DNA from: DATKZH01 sp964475955
GTDB lineage: Bacteria; Planctomycetota; Planctomycetia; Pirellulales; Thermoguttaceae
DNA: 48,836 bases
Direction of reading: 5' to 3'
NCBI GenBank assembly: GCA_964475955.1
Contig: CAYYZY010000039.1
Span: forward strand, 1 to 48,836
This document shows positions 17,068 to 26,377 of this stretch, in pieces. The notes below the pieces were generated by a model that did not search any database, had not been told where the DNA came from, and saw nothing but the letters and a program-made list of their open reading frames with translations. Both the position numbers and the translations under genes were made by a program. How positions within the stretch are numbered: the stretch's first letter is position 1; each line of letters starts with the position of its first letter.

Positions 17068-17222
17068 GCTGCCTGGGAACACACCAACGCGAGGCTCCGC
17101 CTCGCCCCGGCTCCACGGAGGCCGCGCGGACGGGCAGGCAGAGCCTGCCGGGAATTGCGTTCCCAGACGGAGCCGAGGAACGAGGAATGACAGGGGCGGA
17201 GCCTGGGAACGAGCGGGAACGA
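17068..17222. repeat. GGAGCCTGGGAACGAG dispersed repeat cluster
   Basis: The spacer between the LamG and M14 genes holds copies of GCCTGGGAAC in direct orientation (17071-17080 and 17201-17210), inverted GTTCCCAG (17159-17166), and small hairpins such as GGCAGGCAGAGCCTGCC (17132-17148). Single copies of the same motif occur at 1845-1864 and 20864-20881. Confidence 0.7.
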
Positions 17223-17253
17223 GCCAACCACACTGAACCTGGAGGTACGAAGC

Positions 17254-18504
17254 ATGTCGGAAGTAGAGACGCGGCATCGCATGGCGTTCGCCGCGGTGCT
17301 GTTTGCCCTGGGGGCCGCCACGTGCGGCGGGGCGGCGGAGCCGAAAGGCGTGCCCGTCCATCCCGACCTGGCGTACATCAACACGGGCTTCGAGAACGCC
17401 TCGCCCCTGTGGTGGGAGGTCGACGCCGACGGGGCGATCCAGATCCACCTGGTCTACGACCAGGAGCGGTCGGCGCCCAATCGAGCCAACGGGCATTGGT
17501 TCTTCGAGGTCCAGGGCCGGCCGGGATCGGACCTGGTGCTGGTGCTCAACCATTTCGACAACGTCTGGAACGGCCGGCTCGGCTCGCCCATCTCGGAGGA
17601 GACGATTTCGTTCCTTTCCCCCGACGGCAAGAACTGGGAGCCGGTCCAAGGAAGGAAATTGGAGGGGAATCGGTTCCAGCTCGAGGTGCACCTCGACGGC
17701 CCGTCGCTCTACGTGGCGCGCCTGGAACCGTACCGGATCGAAGAGCTGGAGTGCCTGAAGCGCGAGATCGCCGATCACCCGTTGGTGGAAATTGCCGAAA
17801 TCGGCCACACGGTCGAAGGGCGCCCGCTGGAAATCATCCGCGTGGGCAAGCCGGACGCGGCCCACCACGTGCTCTTGCGCGCCCGGGCGCACCCCTGGGA
17901 GCCGGGCGGGAGCTGGGTCGTGCAGGGGTTGATCCGGCGCCTGACGGCCGACGACGCGGACGCCGCACGCTGCCTCGACCGGTATTGCGTCTGGATCATG
18001 CCCATGGCCAACAAGGACGGCGTCGCCCGCGGGCGCACCCGGTTCAACGTGCTGGGAAAGGACCTCAACCGCGACTGGGGCCGGCCGGCCGACCCGAAAC
18101 TGGCGCCGGAGAACCACGCGCTGGAGAGGTGGCTGGAGGGGATGATCGCGGCCGGGCGCACGCCGGGGCTGGCCGTCGATTTCCACAACGACAACAGCGG
18201 CAAGCTGCACGTGAGCCGTCCCGAAGGCGAGCACCAAGCCTACCTCGCAAGCATGCAACGGTTCGAGAAGCTGCTGCGACGTCACACCTGGTTCACCGAG
18301 GGGAGCACCGGTTCGAGCTTCCGCAACCCGGGCACGTTCGGCGAAGGGCTCTTGGCCCGTTACGGGATCCCGGCGTGCATCCTGGAGCTGAACGCCAACT
18401 GGATTGCCGGGGTCGACGACTACGCGCGGAGCCGCCACTGGGAACGATTCGGCGCGGGCCTGGCCGAGGTGTGCTACGACTACTTCGCGCCGGAGAAAGA
18501 GTAA
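17254..18504 (+). CDS. Secreted M14-family zinc carboxypeptidase
   Basis: A 416-residue protein with a short signal peptide (hydrophobic stretch about residues 10-27). A beta-sandwich region occupies about residues 30-160, as in cytosolic-carboxypeptidase-like M14 enzymes, and the M14 domain follows. The zinc ligands are His213 and Glu216 in HPWEPGGS and His311 in DFHNDNSG; the catalytic Glu is likely Glu378 in ILELNANW; LGKDLNRDWG contains the substrate-binding Asn-Arg pair. It should trim C-terminal residues from peptides or peptidoglycan-type substrates outside the cytoplasm. GGAGG lies 9 bases upstream of the ATG. Confidence 0.87.
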   Translation: MSEVETRHRMAFAAVLFALGAATCGGAAEPKGVPVHPDLAYINTGFENASPLWWEVDADGAIQIHLVYDQERSAPNRANGHWFFEVQGRPGSDLVLVLNHFDNVWNGRLGSPISEETISFLSPDGKNWEPVQGRKLEGNRFQLEVHLDGPSLYVARLEPYRIEELECLKREIADHPLVEIAEIGHTVEGRPLEIIRVGKPDAAHHVLLRARAHPWEPGGSWVVQGLIRRLTADDADAARCLDRYCVWIMPMANKDGVARGRTRFNVLGKDLNRDWGRPADPKLAPENHALERWLEGMIAAGRTPGLAVDFHNDNSGKLHVSRPEGEHQAYLASMQRFEKLLRRHTWFTEGSTGSSFRNPGTFGEGLLARYGIPACILELNANWIAGVDDYARSRHWERFGAGLAEVCYDYFAPEKE

Positions 18505-18589
18505 GCCGGCCGTCCCGTCGATTCGACGACCCCGGCCACCCCGGTGGAACCCTCGTGTTGCACGACGCAGCCATTACGTGGTCCAGGCG

Positions 18590-18622
18590 GTAGGGTGCGT
18601 CGAGGTACGAGACCCACCCTAC
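18590..18622. repeat. Palindrome, GTAGGGTG family, copy 2
   Basis: The arms GTAGGGTGCGTC and GACCCACCCTAC pair over 12 bases with one mismatch around GAGGTACGA. It lies between the M14 gene and the histidine kinase. The core through GACCCAC is nearly identical to the copy at 32398. Confidence 0.8.
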
Positions 18623-18785
18623 GCGGAGTGAGGGTTCCTTCGAGCGGGACCATCTGCGAAAATAGTGTTAGGAAGGCCGACGGGCTCGCGAAGACCGCGC
18701 TTCGGCGGCCGACGTCCATCCCCTCATCACTCCGCGGAACGGCCCTCATCCCCCGGCGCGCTTCGAGCCGGGGCGGCAACCGACG

Positions 18786-20759
18786 ATGACGATTCGCTTC
18801 AAACTGACGGTCGGCTCGATCGTGGTCATCCTGGTGGCCAACACGGTCCTCTCCCTGGTCAGCGTGCTGCACCTGGGCCGGGCCTGGCTGGGGGAGGTGC
18901 AAAACCGCGTCCGTCTCGACCTGAACTCCGCCCGGGCGGCCTACAACAACCACATGCAAGGGATCGGCCGCTTTCTGGAGGCCGTCTCGATGGACGCCAC
19001 CCTGGGGCAGGCCGTGAAGGAATCGGACGGCGAAGGACTTCAAGCCATGCTGAGCCGGGTCCGCCACACCGGGGAGATGGACTTCCTTGCGGTGGTCGGC
19101 CCCGACGGCCACGTGATCTCCCGGTCGCGAAGCTCGGGCCAAACGGGCGAGGACCTCTCGGAGAACCCGATCGTGGCCGGGGCGTTTCGCGACCGGGCCC
19201 CGGTGACCGGAACCGTCATCCTTTCGGCCGAGCGGCTGGCCAACGCCGGGGGCGAGCTGGCCGAGCGGGCGAGGTTCGAGCTGTTGCCCACGCCGCAGGC
19301 ACGCCCCACCCGGGAGCAGGTGCGCACCGACGGCATGGTCGTCGCCGCCGCCGTTCCCATTTTCGACGCCGAGGAGCAGCTCGTCGGCTTGCTCTACGCG
19401 GGCGACCTGTTGAACCGCCGATACGAGATCGTCGACTCGATCAAGGAGGAGGTCTTCTTCGGCGAAAGCTACGAGGGAAAGGACATCGGCACCGTCACGA
19501 TCTTCCAGGGCGATCTCCGCGTCGCCACCAACGTGACCAAGCACGACGGCTCCCGGGCGGTGGGCACGCGCGTCAGCGCCGAGGTGGCCGAGGAGGTGCT
19601 CGACCGCGGCGGCGTGTGGGCCGACAATGCCTTCGTCGTCAACGACTGGTACATCACCGCCTACGAGCCCATCCGCGATCCCACCGGCGAAATCATCGGC
19701 ATCCTGTACGTGGGCCTGCTCCGCGCGCCGTTCATTCAGCGGCTGATCGTGCTGGACGGCGTGTTCCTGGCGATCATCTTTGCCGCCACCCTCGCCAGCC
19801 TGGTGCTGATCTTCTACGTCACCCACCTCGTGCTCCAGCCGATCGGCGGCATCATCAGCATGTCGCACCACGTGATCGACGGCGACCTCTCGGCCCGCGT
19901 CGGCATCCGGCCGCCGGGCGAAATTGGCGTGCTGTGCGAGGCGATCGACCGCATGGCCGACGCCGTCGCCGACCGCGAAGAGCGGCTGAAGACGTTCACG
20001 CGCCAGCAGATCGGGCGAAGCGAGAAGCTGGCCTCCATCGGCCGGTTGGCCGCCGGGGTCGCCCATGAAATCAACAACCCGCTGACCGGCGTGCTCACCT
20101 TCGCCCACCTGCTCCGCGAGAAGCAGAATCTCGACGAGCAGGACCGCCAAGACCTCGACCTGGTGATCCACGAAACGAAGCGCGTCAGCCAGATCGTGCG
20201 CGGGCTGCTCGATTTCGCCCGGGAAAGGCAGGTCGATCGCCAGCCGCTCGACGTCAACGACGTCATCCGCCAAACGCTCCGCCTGTTGGGGAACCGGAAG
20301 GCATTCCAGCAGATCACCGTGCGCGAAGACTTCCGGGAAGACCTGCCGGCGGTCGACGGCGACATGAACCAGCTCCAGCAGGTGTTGCTCAATCTCTCGC
20401 TCAATGCCTGCGAGGCCATGCCCGACGGCGGCACGCTCACCATCGGCACGCGCAGCGAGGACGGCCTGGTGCTGGTGACGCTGGCCGACACGGGCTGCGG
20501 CATCAAGCGGTCGCACCTCGATCAGATCTTCGAGCCCTTCTTCAGCACCAAGCCGATCGGCAAGGGGACGGGCCTCGGCCTCAGCGTCAGCTACGGCATC
20601 ATCCAACAGCACGGCGGCGACCTCCAGGTGGAGAGCGAAGAGGGCCTCGGGGCCACGTTCACCATCTTCCTCCCCCCCGCCGCCCAAAACGGGTCGAACG
20701 AACCCGGCGGAGCGGGGGGTGGTTCGGGCAACGGTGCCGGCGCGGCCGACCCGGGATAG
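18786..20759 (+). CDS. Membrane sensor histidine kinase (Cache-like sensor, HAMP, HisKA, HATPase)
   Basis: A 657-residue two-component sensor. Helix 1 is at about residues 8-30, a long extracytoplasmic part (about 35-315) has Cache-like double repeats of the LLYAGDLLNRRYEIVD and ILYVGLLRAPF type, and helix 2 is at about 322-345. A HAMP linker follows (LVLQPIGGI to about residue 400). The phosphoacceptor is His427 in AAGVAHEINNPL, and the ATP domain has N-box NLSLNACEAM, G1 DTGCGI and G2 GTGLGLS. The tail is low-complexity Gly/Ala/Asn. The arrangement is typical of NtrB-like kinases. No response regulator lies beside it, so its partner must be elsewhere. Confidence 0.92.
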   Translation: MTIRFKLTVGSIVVILVANTVLSLVSVLHLGRAWLGEVQNRVRLDLNSARAAYNNHMQGIGRFLEAVSMDATLGQAVKESDGEGLQAMLSRVRHTGEMDFLAVVGPDGHVISRSRSSGQTGEDLSENPIVAGAFRDRAPVTGTVILSAERLANAGGELAERARFELLPTPQARPTREQVRTDGMVVAAAVPIFDAEEQLVGLLYAGDLLNRRYEIVDSIKEEVFFGESYEGKDIGTVTIFQGDLRVATNVTKHDGSRAVGTRVSAEVAEEVLDRGGVWADNAFVVNDWYITAYEPIRDPTGEIIGILYVGLLRAPFIQRLIVLDGVFLAIIFAATLASLVLIFYVTHLVLQPIGGIISMSHHVIDGDLSARVGIRPPGEIGVLCEAIDRMADAVADREERLKTFTRQQIGRSEKLASIGRLAAGVAHEINNPLTGVLTFAHLLREKQNLDEQDRQDLDLVIHETKRVSQIVRGLLDFARERQVDRQPLDVNDVIRQTLRLLGNRKAFQQITVREDFREDLPAVDGDMNQLQQVLLNLSLNACEAMPDGGTLTIGTRSEDGLVLVTLADTGCGIKRSHLDQIFEPFFSTKPIGKGTGLGLSVSYGIIQQHGGDLQVESEEGLGATFTIFLPPAAQNGSNEPGGAGGGSGNGAGAADPG

Positions 20760-20785
20760 CGATGTCGGACTTGGTTGGGGGTTCG

Positions 20786-20881
20786 TGACAGGAGGAAACG
20801 GAGGCAACAGAGGATTGCTCTCTGCGTTTTGCCTCGTTCTCTATCCCTTCTCCCTTGTTCTCAGGCGGAGCCTGGGAACGA
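20786..20881. repeat. Dispersed repeats behind the histidine kinase
   Basis: GACAGGAGGAAACGGAGGCA (20787-20806) belongs to the AACAGGAGG family, and GGCGGAGCCTGGGAACG (20864-20880) to the GGAGCCTGGGAAC family. Both sit in the short convergent spacer between the kinase and the epimerase gene. Confidence 0.7.
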
Positions 20882-20923
20882 GAGAAGGTGCCGCGGAGCC
20901 GACGGGCGGGAAGCTGAAATTGC

Positions 20924-22048
20924 CTACGGGACGCAGAACCGCAGCATCAGCTCCACGATGCGCTCGGCCGCGCGGCCGTCGCCGTAGGGGCTCTCGGCGA
21001 TTTGGCACGCGGTGTATCGGGCCGGGTCGGTCAATAGCGCCTCGGCCGCGGCCACGATCCGCTCGACCGACGTTCCGACCACCAACGACGCCCCGGCCTC
21101 GACCAGTTCCGGGCGGTCGGTCCGCTCGCGCATCACCACGACCGGTTTCCCCAGCGACGGCGCCTCCTCCTGCACCCCGCCGGAATCGGTAAGAATCAGC
21201 CGGGCCCGATCCATCAGCCACACGAACTCCGGATACGCGGGCGGATCGACCAGGTCGACGTTCTCCGCGCCTCCCAGCAAGCGGCCGACCGGCTCGCGCA
21301 CGTTCGGATTGAGATGGACCGGGTAGACGAATCGGTGGTCGGCGAACCGCGCGGCCAGGACGCGGATCGCCCGACAGATCGCCTCCAGGCCCCGCCCGAA
21401 GCTCTCGCGGCGATGCGCGGTGACCAAGACCACGGGCGCGTCGCCCAGGGCGGCGTGTTTGCGTTGCCAGTGGGCGGCCCGGGCGCGCTCGCGCCGGACG
21501 GTCTCCAGGAGGGCGTCGATGACGGTGTTGCCCGTCACGTGAATCCGGTCGGCGGCGATGCCTTCGGCGGCCAGCGCGTCGGCCGCGCGCTCGGTGGGAG
21601 CGCAGCAGAGGGCCGCCACCTGGTCGGCGATCCGGCGGTTCAGCTCCTCGGGCCAGGGCGCCTCCAGGTCGCCGGTGCGCAGGCCCGCCTCGACGTGGAC
21701 GAAAGGCGTGCGGCGATAGAACGCGCCCAGTGCGGCCGCCATCACGGTGGTCGTGTCGCCCTGGGCCACCACGCAATCGGGGCGCCGGGCGGCCAGCACG
21801 GCGTCGATCCCTTCCACGGCCCGGGCGGTGAGCGAGGCGAGCGACTGATCGGCCGTCATCAGGTCGAGGCGCACGTCGGCCTCGACGCCGAAGTAGTCGG
21901 TCACCTGGGCCAGAAGCTCGCGGTGCTGGCCGGTGAGGCAGACGATCGGCTCCACGCGCGCGTGGCGCCGGCAGGCGGCCACCAGCGGGGCCATCTTGAT
22001 CGCCTCGGGCCGGGTGCCGAAGATCACTAGCGCGCGCAGTCGGCTCAC
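20924..22048 (-). CDS. wecB: Non-hydrolysing UDP-N-acetylglucosamine 2-epimerase
   Basis: A 374-residue cytosolic enzyme that interconverts UDP-GlcNAc and UDP-ManNAc for surface polysaccharides. The GT-B fold motifs are all present: FGTRPEAIKMAPL at the N-terminus, LTGQHRELL, EAGLRTGDLEAPWPEELNRR in the middle, TAHRRESFG, and DSGGVQEEAPSLGKPVVV near the C-terminus. The length matches E. coli WecB. I chose the GTG at 22048, which puts the first conserved strand at residue 6 and has GAGG 8 bases upstream; another GTG at 22096 would add 16 residues. No other polysaccharide genes flank it; the nearest is the BY-kinase-like gene at 32836. Confidence 0.9.
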   Translation of the reverse strand: MSRLRALVIFGTRPEAIKMAPLVAACRRHARVEPIVCLTGQHRELLAQVTDYFGVEADVRLDLMTADQSLASLTARAVEGIDAVLAARRPDCVVAQGDTTTVMAAALGAFYRRTPFVHVEAGLRTGDLEAPWPEELNRRIADQVAALCCAPTERAADALAAEGIAADRIHVTGNTVIDALLETVRRERARAAHWQRKHAALGDAPVVLVTAHRRESFGRGLEAICRAIRVLAARFADHRFVYPVHLNPNVREPVGRLLGGAENVDLVDPPAYPEFVWLMDRARLILTDSGGVQEEAPSLGKPVVVMRERTDRPELVEAGASLVVGTSVERIVAAAEALLTDPARYTACQIAESPYGDGRAAERIVELMLRFCVP

Positions 22049-22194
22049 GAGGCGTACCTCGCACACGTCCGTCAAGCGGCGAACGCGTTTCGACACGTCA
22101 CCCAGGATTGCAGGAATACGCTAGCGCGGGACCCGTCCACAGTTGCTACAGGCCTCCAACGGCGAATTGTTGACAAATCCGGCACGGGTAACGG

Positions 22195-23196
22195 CTATTC
22201 GGACGCGTCTGGCGGGCCCTTTGCCGACTCGTTGTCGGTCGTCATCATACTGATGAACACGTTATAGCCGATGTCGTCCGCGATGAAGTCTGTATGCGCG
22301 TCGCAGAACGTTGCCACTACGCCCCCGCGGTGGTTGCTCGAAGGGCGCGCGTACGCGGCGTTTGCGGGAACAGGCCGCGAATCGACATCCCTGTCGACGT
22401 TAATGCCTGATGGGATTCTGTTCCAATACCATCTTGTTCCCGTCCCGTCAGGGTATGACCTGTCCCCCTGCCACATGATTCCCAAATACCGTTCATCGAC
22501 ATCATGCCAGTAGCCCGCCTGGATGTTCTCGCTCAAAAGAAGTGTGTTGTGTCGACCGTCCGCGATGTTCTCCGACATGCAGTGAACAGGTCCCCCTATG
22601 GGAGGACTGTAGCAGTTCATGAAAACCCCGTGATCAGGGCCGTCAGTTGCGACGGGGGGGGTTGCCGGTGGCTTCCACTGTGGGTCGGTGGCCGCCGCCG
22701 AACTGTCAAACGCCAAGCGCTCGCTTTGCGTGCCATCCCGAATGCCGCAGTTCACCACGTAACTCAACCCCGCGTCGCCCGTCTCTGTGTCACTGGGGCA
22801 TTTAAACTGAGGCACATCGACCACGGCGTAGTGCTGGGAGTTCGGGTTCAGCTTCTCTGCCATGCGCACGTTAGGATCGCGCCATCTGCTCCAAAGCTCC
22901 TCGTAATCGAGATAGGGAAGGATAACAATGGCCCAACTCAGAGCGCGGTTGTTCGTGGCGCTGCCGGGCCTGATCTGACCGTACCTGTTCACATAGCCCG
23001 GCAGGTGCTCTTTGGCGGTCTCGTAGTTGGCGAAGGCCTGGCCGATTTGCCTCTGGTTGTTGACACATTCGGCCTGCCGGGCCCGCTCGCGCGCCCCACT
23101 AACCGCCGGCAACAGCAGGCCGACGAGCATGGCGATGATCACGATGACCACGAGAAGCTCTACCAGCGTGAATCCCGAGCGATGTTGATTGGCCAT
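22195..23196 (-). CDS. DUF1559 prepilin-like protein
   Basis: A 333-residue planctomycete-type pseudopilin-like protein. It starts with a prepilin cleavage/methylation signature (SGFTLVELLVVIVIIAML, residues 7-24), so it should be processed by a type IV prepilin peptidase and held by its hydrophobic helix. The DUF1559 body follows, with RARQAECVNNQRQIG and LPYLDYEELW early and SSNHRGGVVATFCDAHTDFI near the end. That C-terminal motif is usually His-x9-Asp-Gly; here it is Asp-Ala. AGGGT lies about 8 bases before the ATG. Planctomycete genomes carry large numbers of such proteins, role unknown. The gene is a single one with no pilus assembly genes nearby. Confidence 0.9.
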   Translation of the reverse strand: MANQHRSGFTLVELLVVIVIIAMLVGLLLPAVSGARERARQAECVNNQRQIGQAFANYETAKEHLPGYVNRYGQIRPGSATNNRALSWAIVILPYLDYEELWSRWRDPNVRMAEKLNPNSQHYAVVDVPQFKCPSDTETGDAGLSYVVNCGIRDGTQSERLAFDSSAAATDPQWKPPATPPVATDGPDHGVFMNCYSPPIGGPVHCMSENIADGRHNTLLLSENIQAGYWHDVDERYLGIMWQGDRSYPDGTGTRWYWNRIPSGINVDRDVDSRPVPANAAYARPSSNHRGGVVATFCDAHTDFIADDIGYNVFISMMTTDNESAKGPPDASE

Positions 23197-23654
23197 TTTG
23201 GCGACCCTCTTTCTGTTGATCGGTCCGTCTCCACGCGGCCGGTCGGTTCCCCCCGGGGCCCGGCGCGCTCGCGGCGAAGCCGCCGCGCGGCCGTTTCCCC
23301 TCGATCGCGCCGGCCCGACGCACCCTACACCACGAGCGACGGGGAGAGAAGCCGTTAGCCGCGCCCAAACCCCTGCCCTCGCCTCCCATTCTCCCAAAAA
23401 GCGCCCGAAAACGCCAGTCATTATCGTGTTCGACCTCGTTCTGCCCATCCCACGAGCGGCCGACAGGCAAGCCAGGCCCCGCTGAAGTAGCATGAAACAT
23501 ACATCCGCAGAGGGGTGTTTGCCGGCCGGGAGTTTCGGCGAAAGCCTGGCGGCGGCCCCGCCGCGTCGATTATCATCCGGCTCGTAGTGACCGCATGAAC
23601 GCGGTCAGTACCAACCCGTCAAACGAAACTTGACAGCGCACTGAGGAGGATGCC
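23197..23654. other. Divergent intergenic spacer
   Basis: This 458-base spacer between the DUF1559 gene and the beta-helix gene has no credible gene. A more AT-rich pocket lies near 23487-23510 and could hold promoters. A palindrome is present at 23584-23611. Confidence 0.4.
23584..23611. repeat. Palindrome, GTAGTGACCGC family, copy 2
   Basis: The arms GTAGTGACCGC and GCGGTCAGTAC pair over 11 bases with one mismatch around ATGAAC. It lies 44 bases upstream of the beta-helix gene and shares GTAGTGACCGCAT with the copy at 3801. Confidence 0.8.
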
Positions 23655-26279
23655 ATGAAATCCATCCCGCTGGCCGGACTCGCCCTGCTCGTGGCCATCG
23701 GCCTGACCGCCTACGTTCCCGGCGCAGCACGGGCCGACGAGTTGGTCCTCTACGTGGCCACGGACGGCAGCGATGCTCATTCGGGCCGGCTCCCCGAGCC
23801 GAACGCCGCCGGGACCGACGGTCCGCTGGCCACGCTCGCCCGGGCCCGCGATCTCCTTCGCCAGCATCGCGCCAAGCAAGCCCGCGCACAACCGGCCGCC
23901 GTCATCGTGCGCGGCGGAACCTACTACCTGAGCGAACCGCTCCGCCTGGGTCCGGAAGACTCGGGCACGCCGGGGGCGCCGGTCGTCTACTCGGCCAGTC
24001 CGGGCGAGGAGGTGACGCTTTCGGGGGGACGCCCGATCACGGGCTGGCGCAGGGGCGAAGGCGACCTCTGGGTGGCGGAGCTGCCCGACGTAAAATCGGG
24101 CTCGTGGTATTTTCGCCAAGTGTTCGTCGGCGATCGGCGGCAGATCCGCGCCCGAACGCCCAACTTCGATCCCGAGAACCCGATCACCGGGGGCTGGTTC
24201 TTCGTCGCGCAGCCCGGGCAACCCGATGCGAAATCGGGGGCCTTTGGCGACACGCTGGTCAGCATCCATTCGCCCGGCGACACGTTCCAGTGGACGATCG
24301 ACGTCGAGGCCGATGGCCGCTACGCCCTCTGGTTCTACTACGGCGCGAAGAACGAGCCGCACGGCCGCACCGACATGGCCGGGCGCACCACGATGCAGGT
24401 CGACGATCGCGAGCCGGTCTTGCTGGAGAACCTGCCCGACACGGGCGACTGGCGCAAGCGCCGCTGGAGCAAGACGGCCACCCTCGACCTGGAGCGGGGC
24501 GAGCACCGGCTGCGCTGGACCAACGTCAAGGGCGGCGGCCTCGATTTCGACGCCTTCGCCCTCTGCGACGACCCGGACTGGACGCCCCAGGGCGAGAAGC
24601 TCGCCGCCCCCGAGGCGGGGCACCTGATCGTCGTGCAGGCCGAGGCGTACGAATCGGGCAAGGGACGCGAGTCGCGCATCGCGCGGCGGCCCGCGCCCGT
24701 GTTCCGGGATCGGTTCCGTTTCCGGCCCGGCGACGTGGGCGATTGGTCGCGCTCGCCGGAGCCGGAAATCCACGTCTTCCCGGCGTGGGGATGGGTCAAC
24801 GCGATCCTCTCGGTCGACCGGGTCGATCGCGAGGAGGGCATGATCCACGTGTCGAACGCGAACTGCACGCAGGAGCTTCGGCCGGGCAACCGCTATTTCG
24901 TGGCCAACGTGCGCGAAGGGCTCGATTCGCCCGGCGAATGGTACCTCGATCGGCGTGAGGGGCTTCTGTACTACTGGCCCCTCAGCGAGGACTTCGCCGA
25001 GCGGGGCGTGGTGGCCCCGCGGCTCGACCGGCTCATCGACCTGGCGGGCGAGCTTCCCGCAACGGACGGCGAATCGGGGGAAAAGAAGGCCGAGGAAGGC
25101 GAGGAGGCGCGATGCGTGGAGCACGTCGTCCTCCGGGGATTCACGTTCCGCCACACGAGGTACTCGCTGGAGGTGAAGTCGGTCTATCAGCCCGACGACG
25201 CGGCCGTCGCCCTGCGCGCGGCGCGCCACTGCGCGATCGAGGACTGCCGCTTCCCCGGCGTGGGCGGATACGCGGTGCGGTTGGACGAGCGGGCCTGCGA
25301 CAACCGCGTGCTGGCCAACACGGTCACCGAGGCGGGCCAAGGCGGCGTGCTCTTGGCCGGCGAGGCCTCAGAGACCCAGCCCAAGCGGAACACGATCGCC
25401 GGCAACCGCATCGAGCGGTGCGGGCGGATCTGGAAGCACGTGGCCGGCGTGTACGTGACCACGGGCAGCGACAACCGCATCGCGCACAACACGGTGACCG
25501 ACGTGCCCCGCTACGGCATTTCGCTGAAGACCTACCGGCCCGGCTTCGCTTCGCACGGCAACGTGGTCGAGTATAACCGGCTCGTGCGTACCAACCTGGA
25601 GACGAACGATACCGGCGCGATCGAAACGCTGGGCCGCGACCGCGAGCCGTCGGGCAACGTCATCCGGTACAACCTGATCCTCGATTCCGTCGGGCTGAAG
25701 ACGACCGAGACGGGCGAGATCCTGATGCCGTACTATACCTGGGGCGTCTACCTCGACGACTACTCCAGCGGAACGCAGGTGGTCGGCAACGTCGTCGCGC
25801 GCACCTACCGCGGCGCGGCCCACGTGCACCTGGGGCGCAACAACGTGTTCGAGAACAACGTCTTCGTCGACGGGCGCCAGCAGCAGTTCGAGTGCAACGG
25901 CGGCGAGTTCATGACCGGCAACGTGTTCCGCCGCAACGTGGTTTGCTTCCATGAGGGGGGCGCGATCCGCGTCAACCGCTGGCGCGACGACGTGCTCGCC
26001 GAGTGCGACGACAACGTCTACTGGAAACCGGGCACCGACCTGGCCGAGGCCGACGAGCCGATCACGCCCCTCGGCCCGCTCTCCGCGTGGCGCGACGCCG
26101 GTTACGACCGCCGCTCCGTGGTGGCCGATCCGCAGTTCGTCGACCCGGCCGCCGACGACTACCGCCTCGAGTCCGACTCGCCCGCGCTCGGGCTGGGCTT
26201 CCAGCCGATCGACGTCGCCAAGATCGGCGCCCGGGGGTACGTGCGGGCGGAGAGAGGGGGTGAGGGGGCGACAAGGTGA
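23655..26279 (+). CDS. Secreted right-handed parallel beta-helix protein with CBM-like insert
   Basis: An 874-residue exported protein. Residues 1-28 are a signal peptide. The start YVATDGSDAHSG and the pattern PLATLARARDLLR and VIVRGGTYYLSEPL are typical of pectate-lyase-like beta-helices. A jelly-roll module resembling a CBM6/35 domain interrupts it at about residues 202-312. From about 490 there are many helix rungs with Asn ladders (NRVLANTVTEAG, NTIAGNRIE, NRIAHNTVTD). No catalytic residues can be assigned by eye; such proteins are often polysaccharide lyases or hydrolases. GGAGG lies 5 bases before the ATG. The last codons fall inside a G-rich dispersed repeat that supplies the stop codon. 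Confidence 0.85.
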   Translation: MKSIPLAGLALLVAIGLTAYVPGAARADELVLYVATDGSDAHSGRLPEPNAAGTDGPLATLARARDLLRQHRAKQARAQPAAVIVRGGTYYLSEPLRLGPEDSGTPGAPVVYSASPGEEVTLSGGRPITGWRRGEGDLWVAELPDVKSGSWYFRQVFVGDRRQIRARTPNFDPENPITGGWFFVAQPGQPDAKSGAFGDTLVSIHSPGDTFQWTIDVEADGRYALWFYYGAKNEPHGRTDMAGRTTMQVDDREPVLLENLPDTGDWRKRRWSKTATLDLERGEHRLRWTNVKGGGLDFDAFALCDDPDWTPQGEKLAAPEAGHLIVVQAEAYESGKGRESRIARRPAPVFRDRFRFRPGDVGDWSRSPEPEIHVFPAWGWVNAILSVDRVDREEGMIHVSNANCTQELRPGNRYFVANVREGLDSPGEWYLDRREGLLYYWPLSEDFAERGVVAPRLDRLIDLAGELPATDGESGEKKAEEGEEARCVEHVVLRGFTFRHTRYSLEVKSVYQPDDAAVALRAARHCAIEDCRFPGVGGYAVRLDERACDNRVLANTVTEAGQGGVLLAGEASETQPKRNTIAGNRIERCGRIWKHVAGVYVTTGSDNRIAHNTVTDVPRYGISLKTYRPGFASHGNVVEYNRLVRTNLETNDTGAIETLGRDREPSGNVIRYNLILDSVGLKTTETGEILMPYYTWGVYLDDYSSGTQVVGNVVARTYRGAAHVHLGRNNVFENNVFVDGRQQQFECNGGEFMTGNVFRRNVVCFHEGGAIRVNRWRDDVLAECDDNVYWKPGTDLAEADEPITPLGPLSAWRDAGYDRRSVVADPQFVDPAADDYRLESDSPALGLGFQPIDVAKIGARGYVRAERGGEGATR

Positions 26280-26313
26280 CGGGGTAAGGGGGGGACGGGG
26301 TGAAGGGGGGCGG
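26252..26313. repeat. GTGA-rich dispersed repeat overlapping the 3' end of the beta-helix gene
   Basis: The stretch contains GGTGAGGGGG and GACAAGGTGACGGGGTAAGG. It overlaps the last codons and the TGA of the beta-helix gene. A close copy sits on the 3' end of the FolK fusion gene at 40984-41029. Confidence 0.75.
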
Positions 26314-26377
26314 GCGCCGGGTGTGCGGATGGGACGTGCTTTTGTGGGATGCGGTTTCTTTTTCTGGGAGTTTTTGC

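Noticed and set aside
14730..17384. An 884-codon minus-strand frame
   Set aside because: It is an antisense shadow of the LamG gene, with His/Arg/Pro-rich composition.
22168..22198. TTGACA followed about 18 bases later by GCTATT on the plus strand
   Set aside because: It would point into the 3' end of the minus-strand DUF1559 gene and drive nothing; probably chance.
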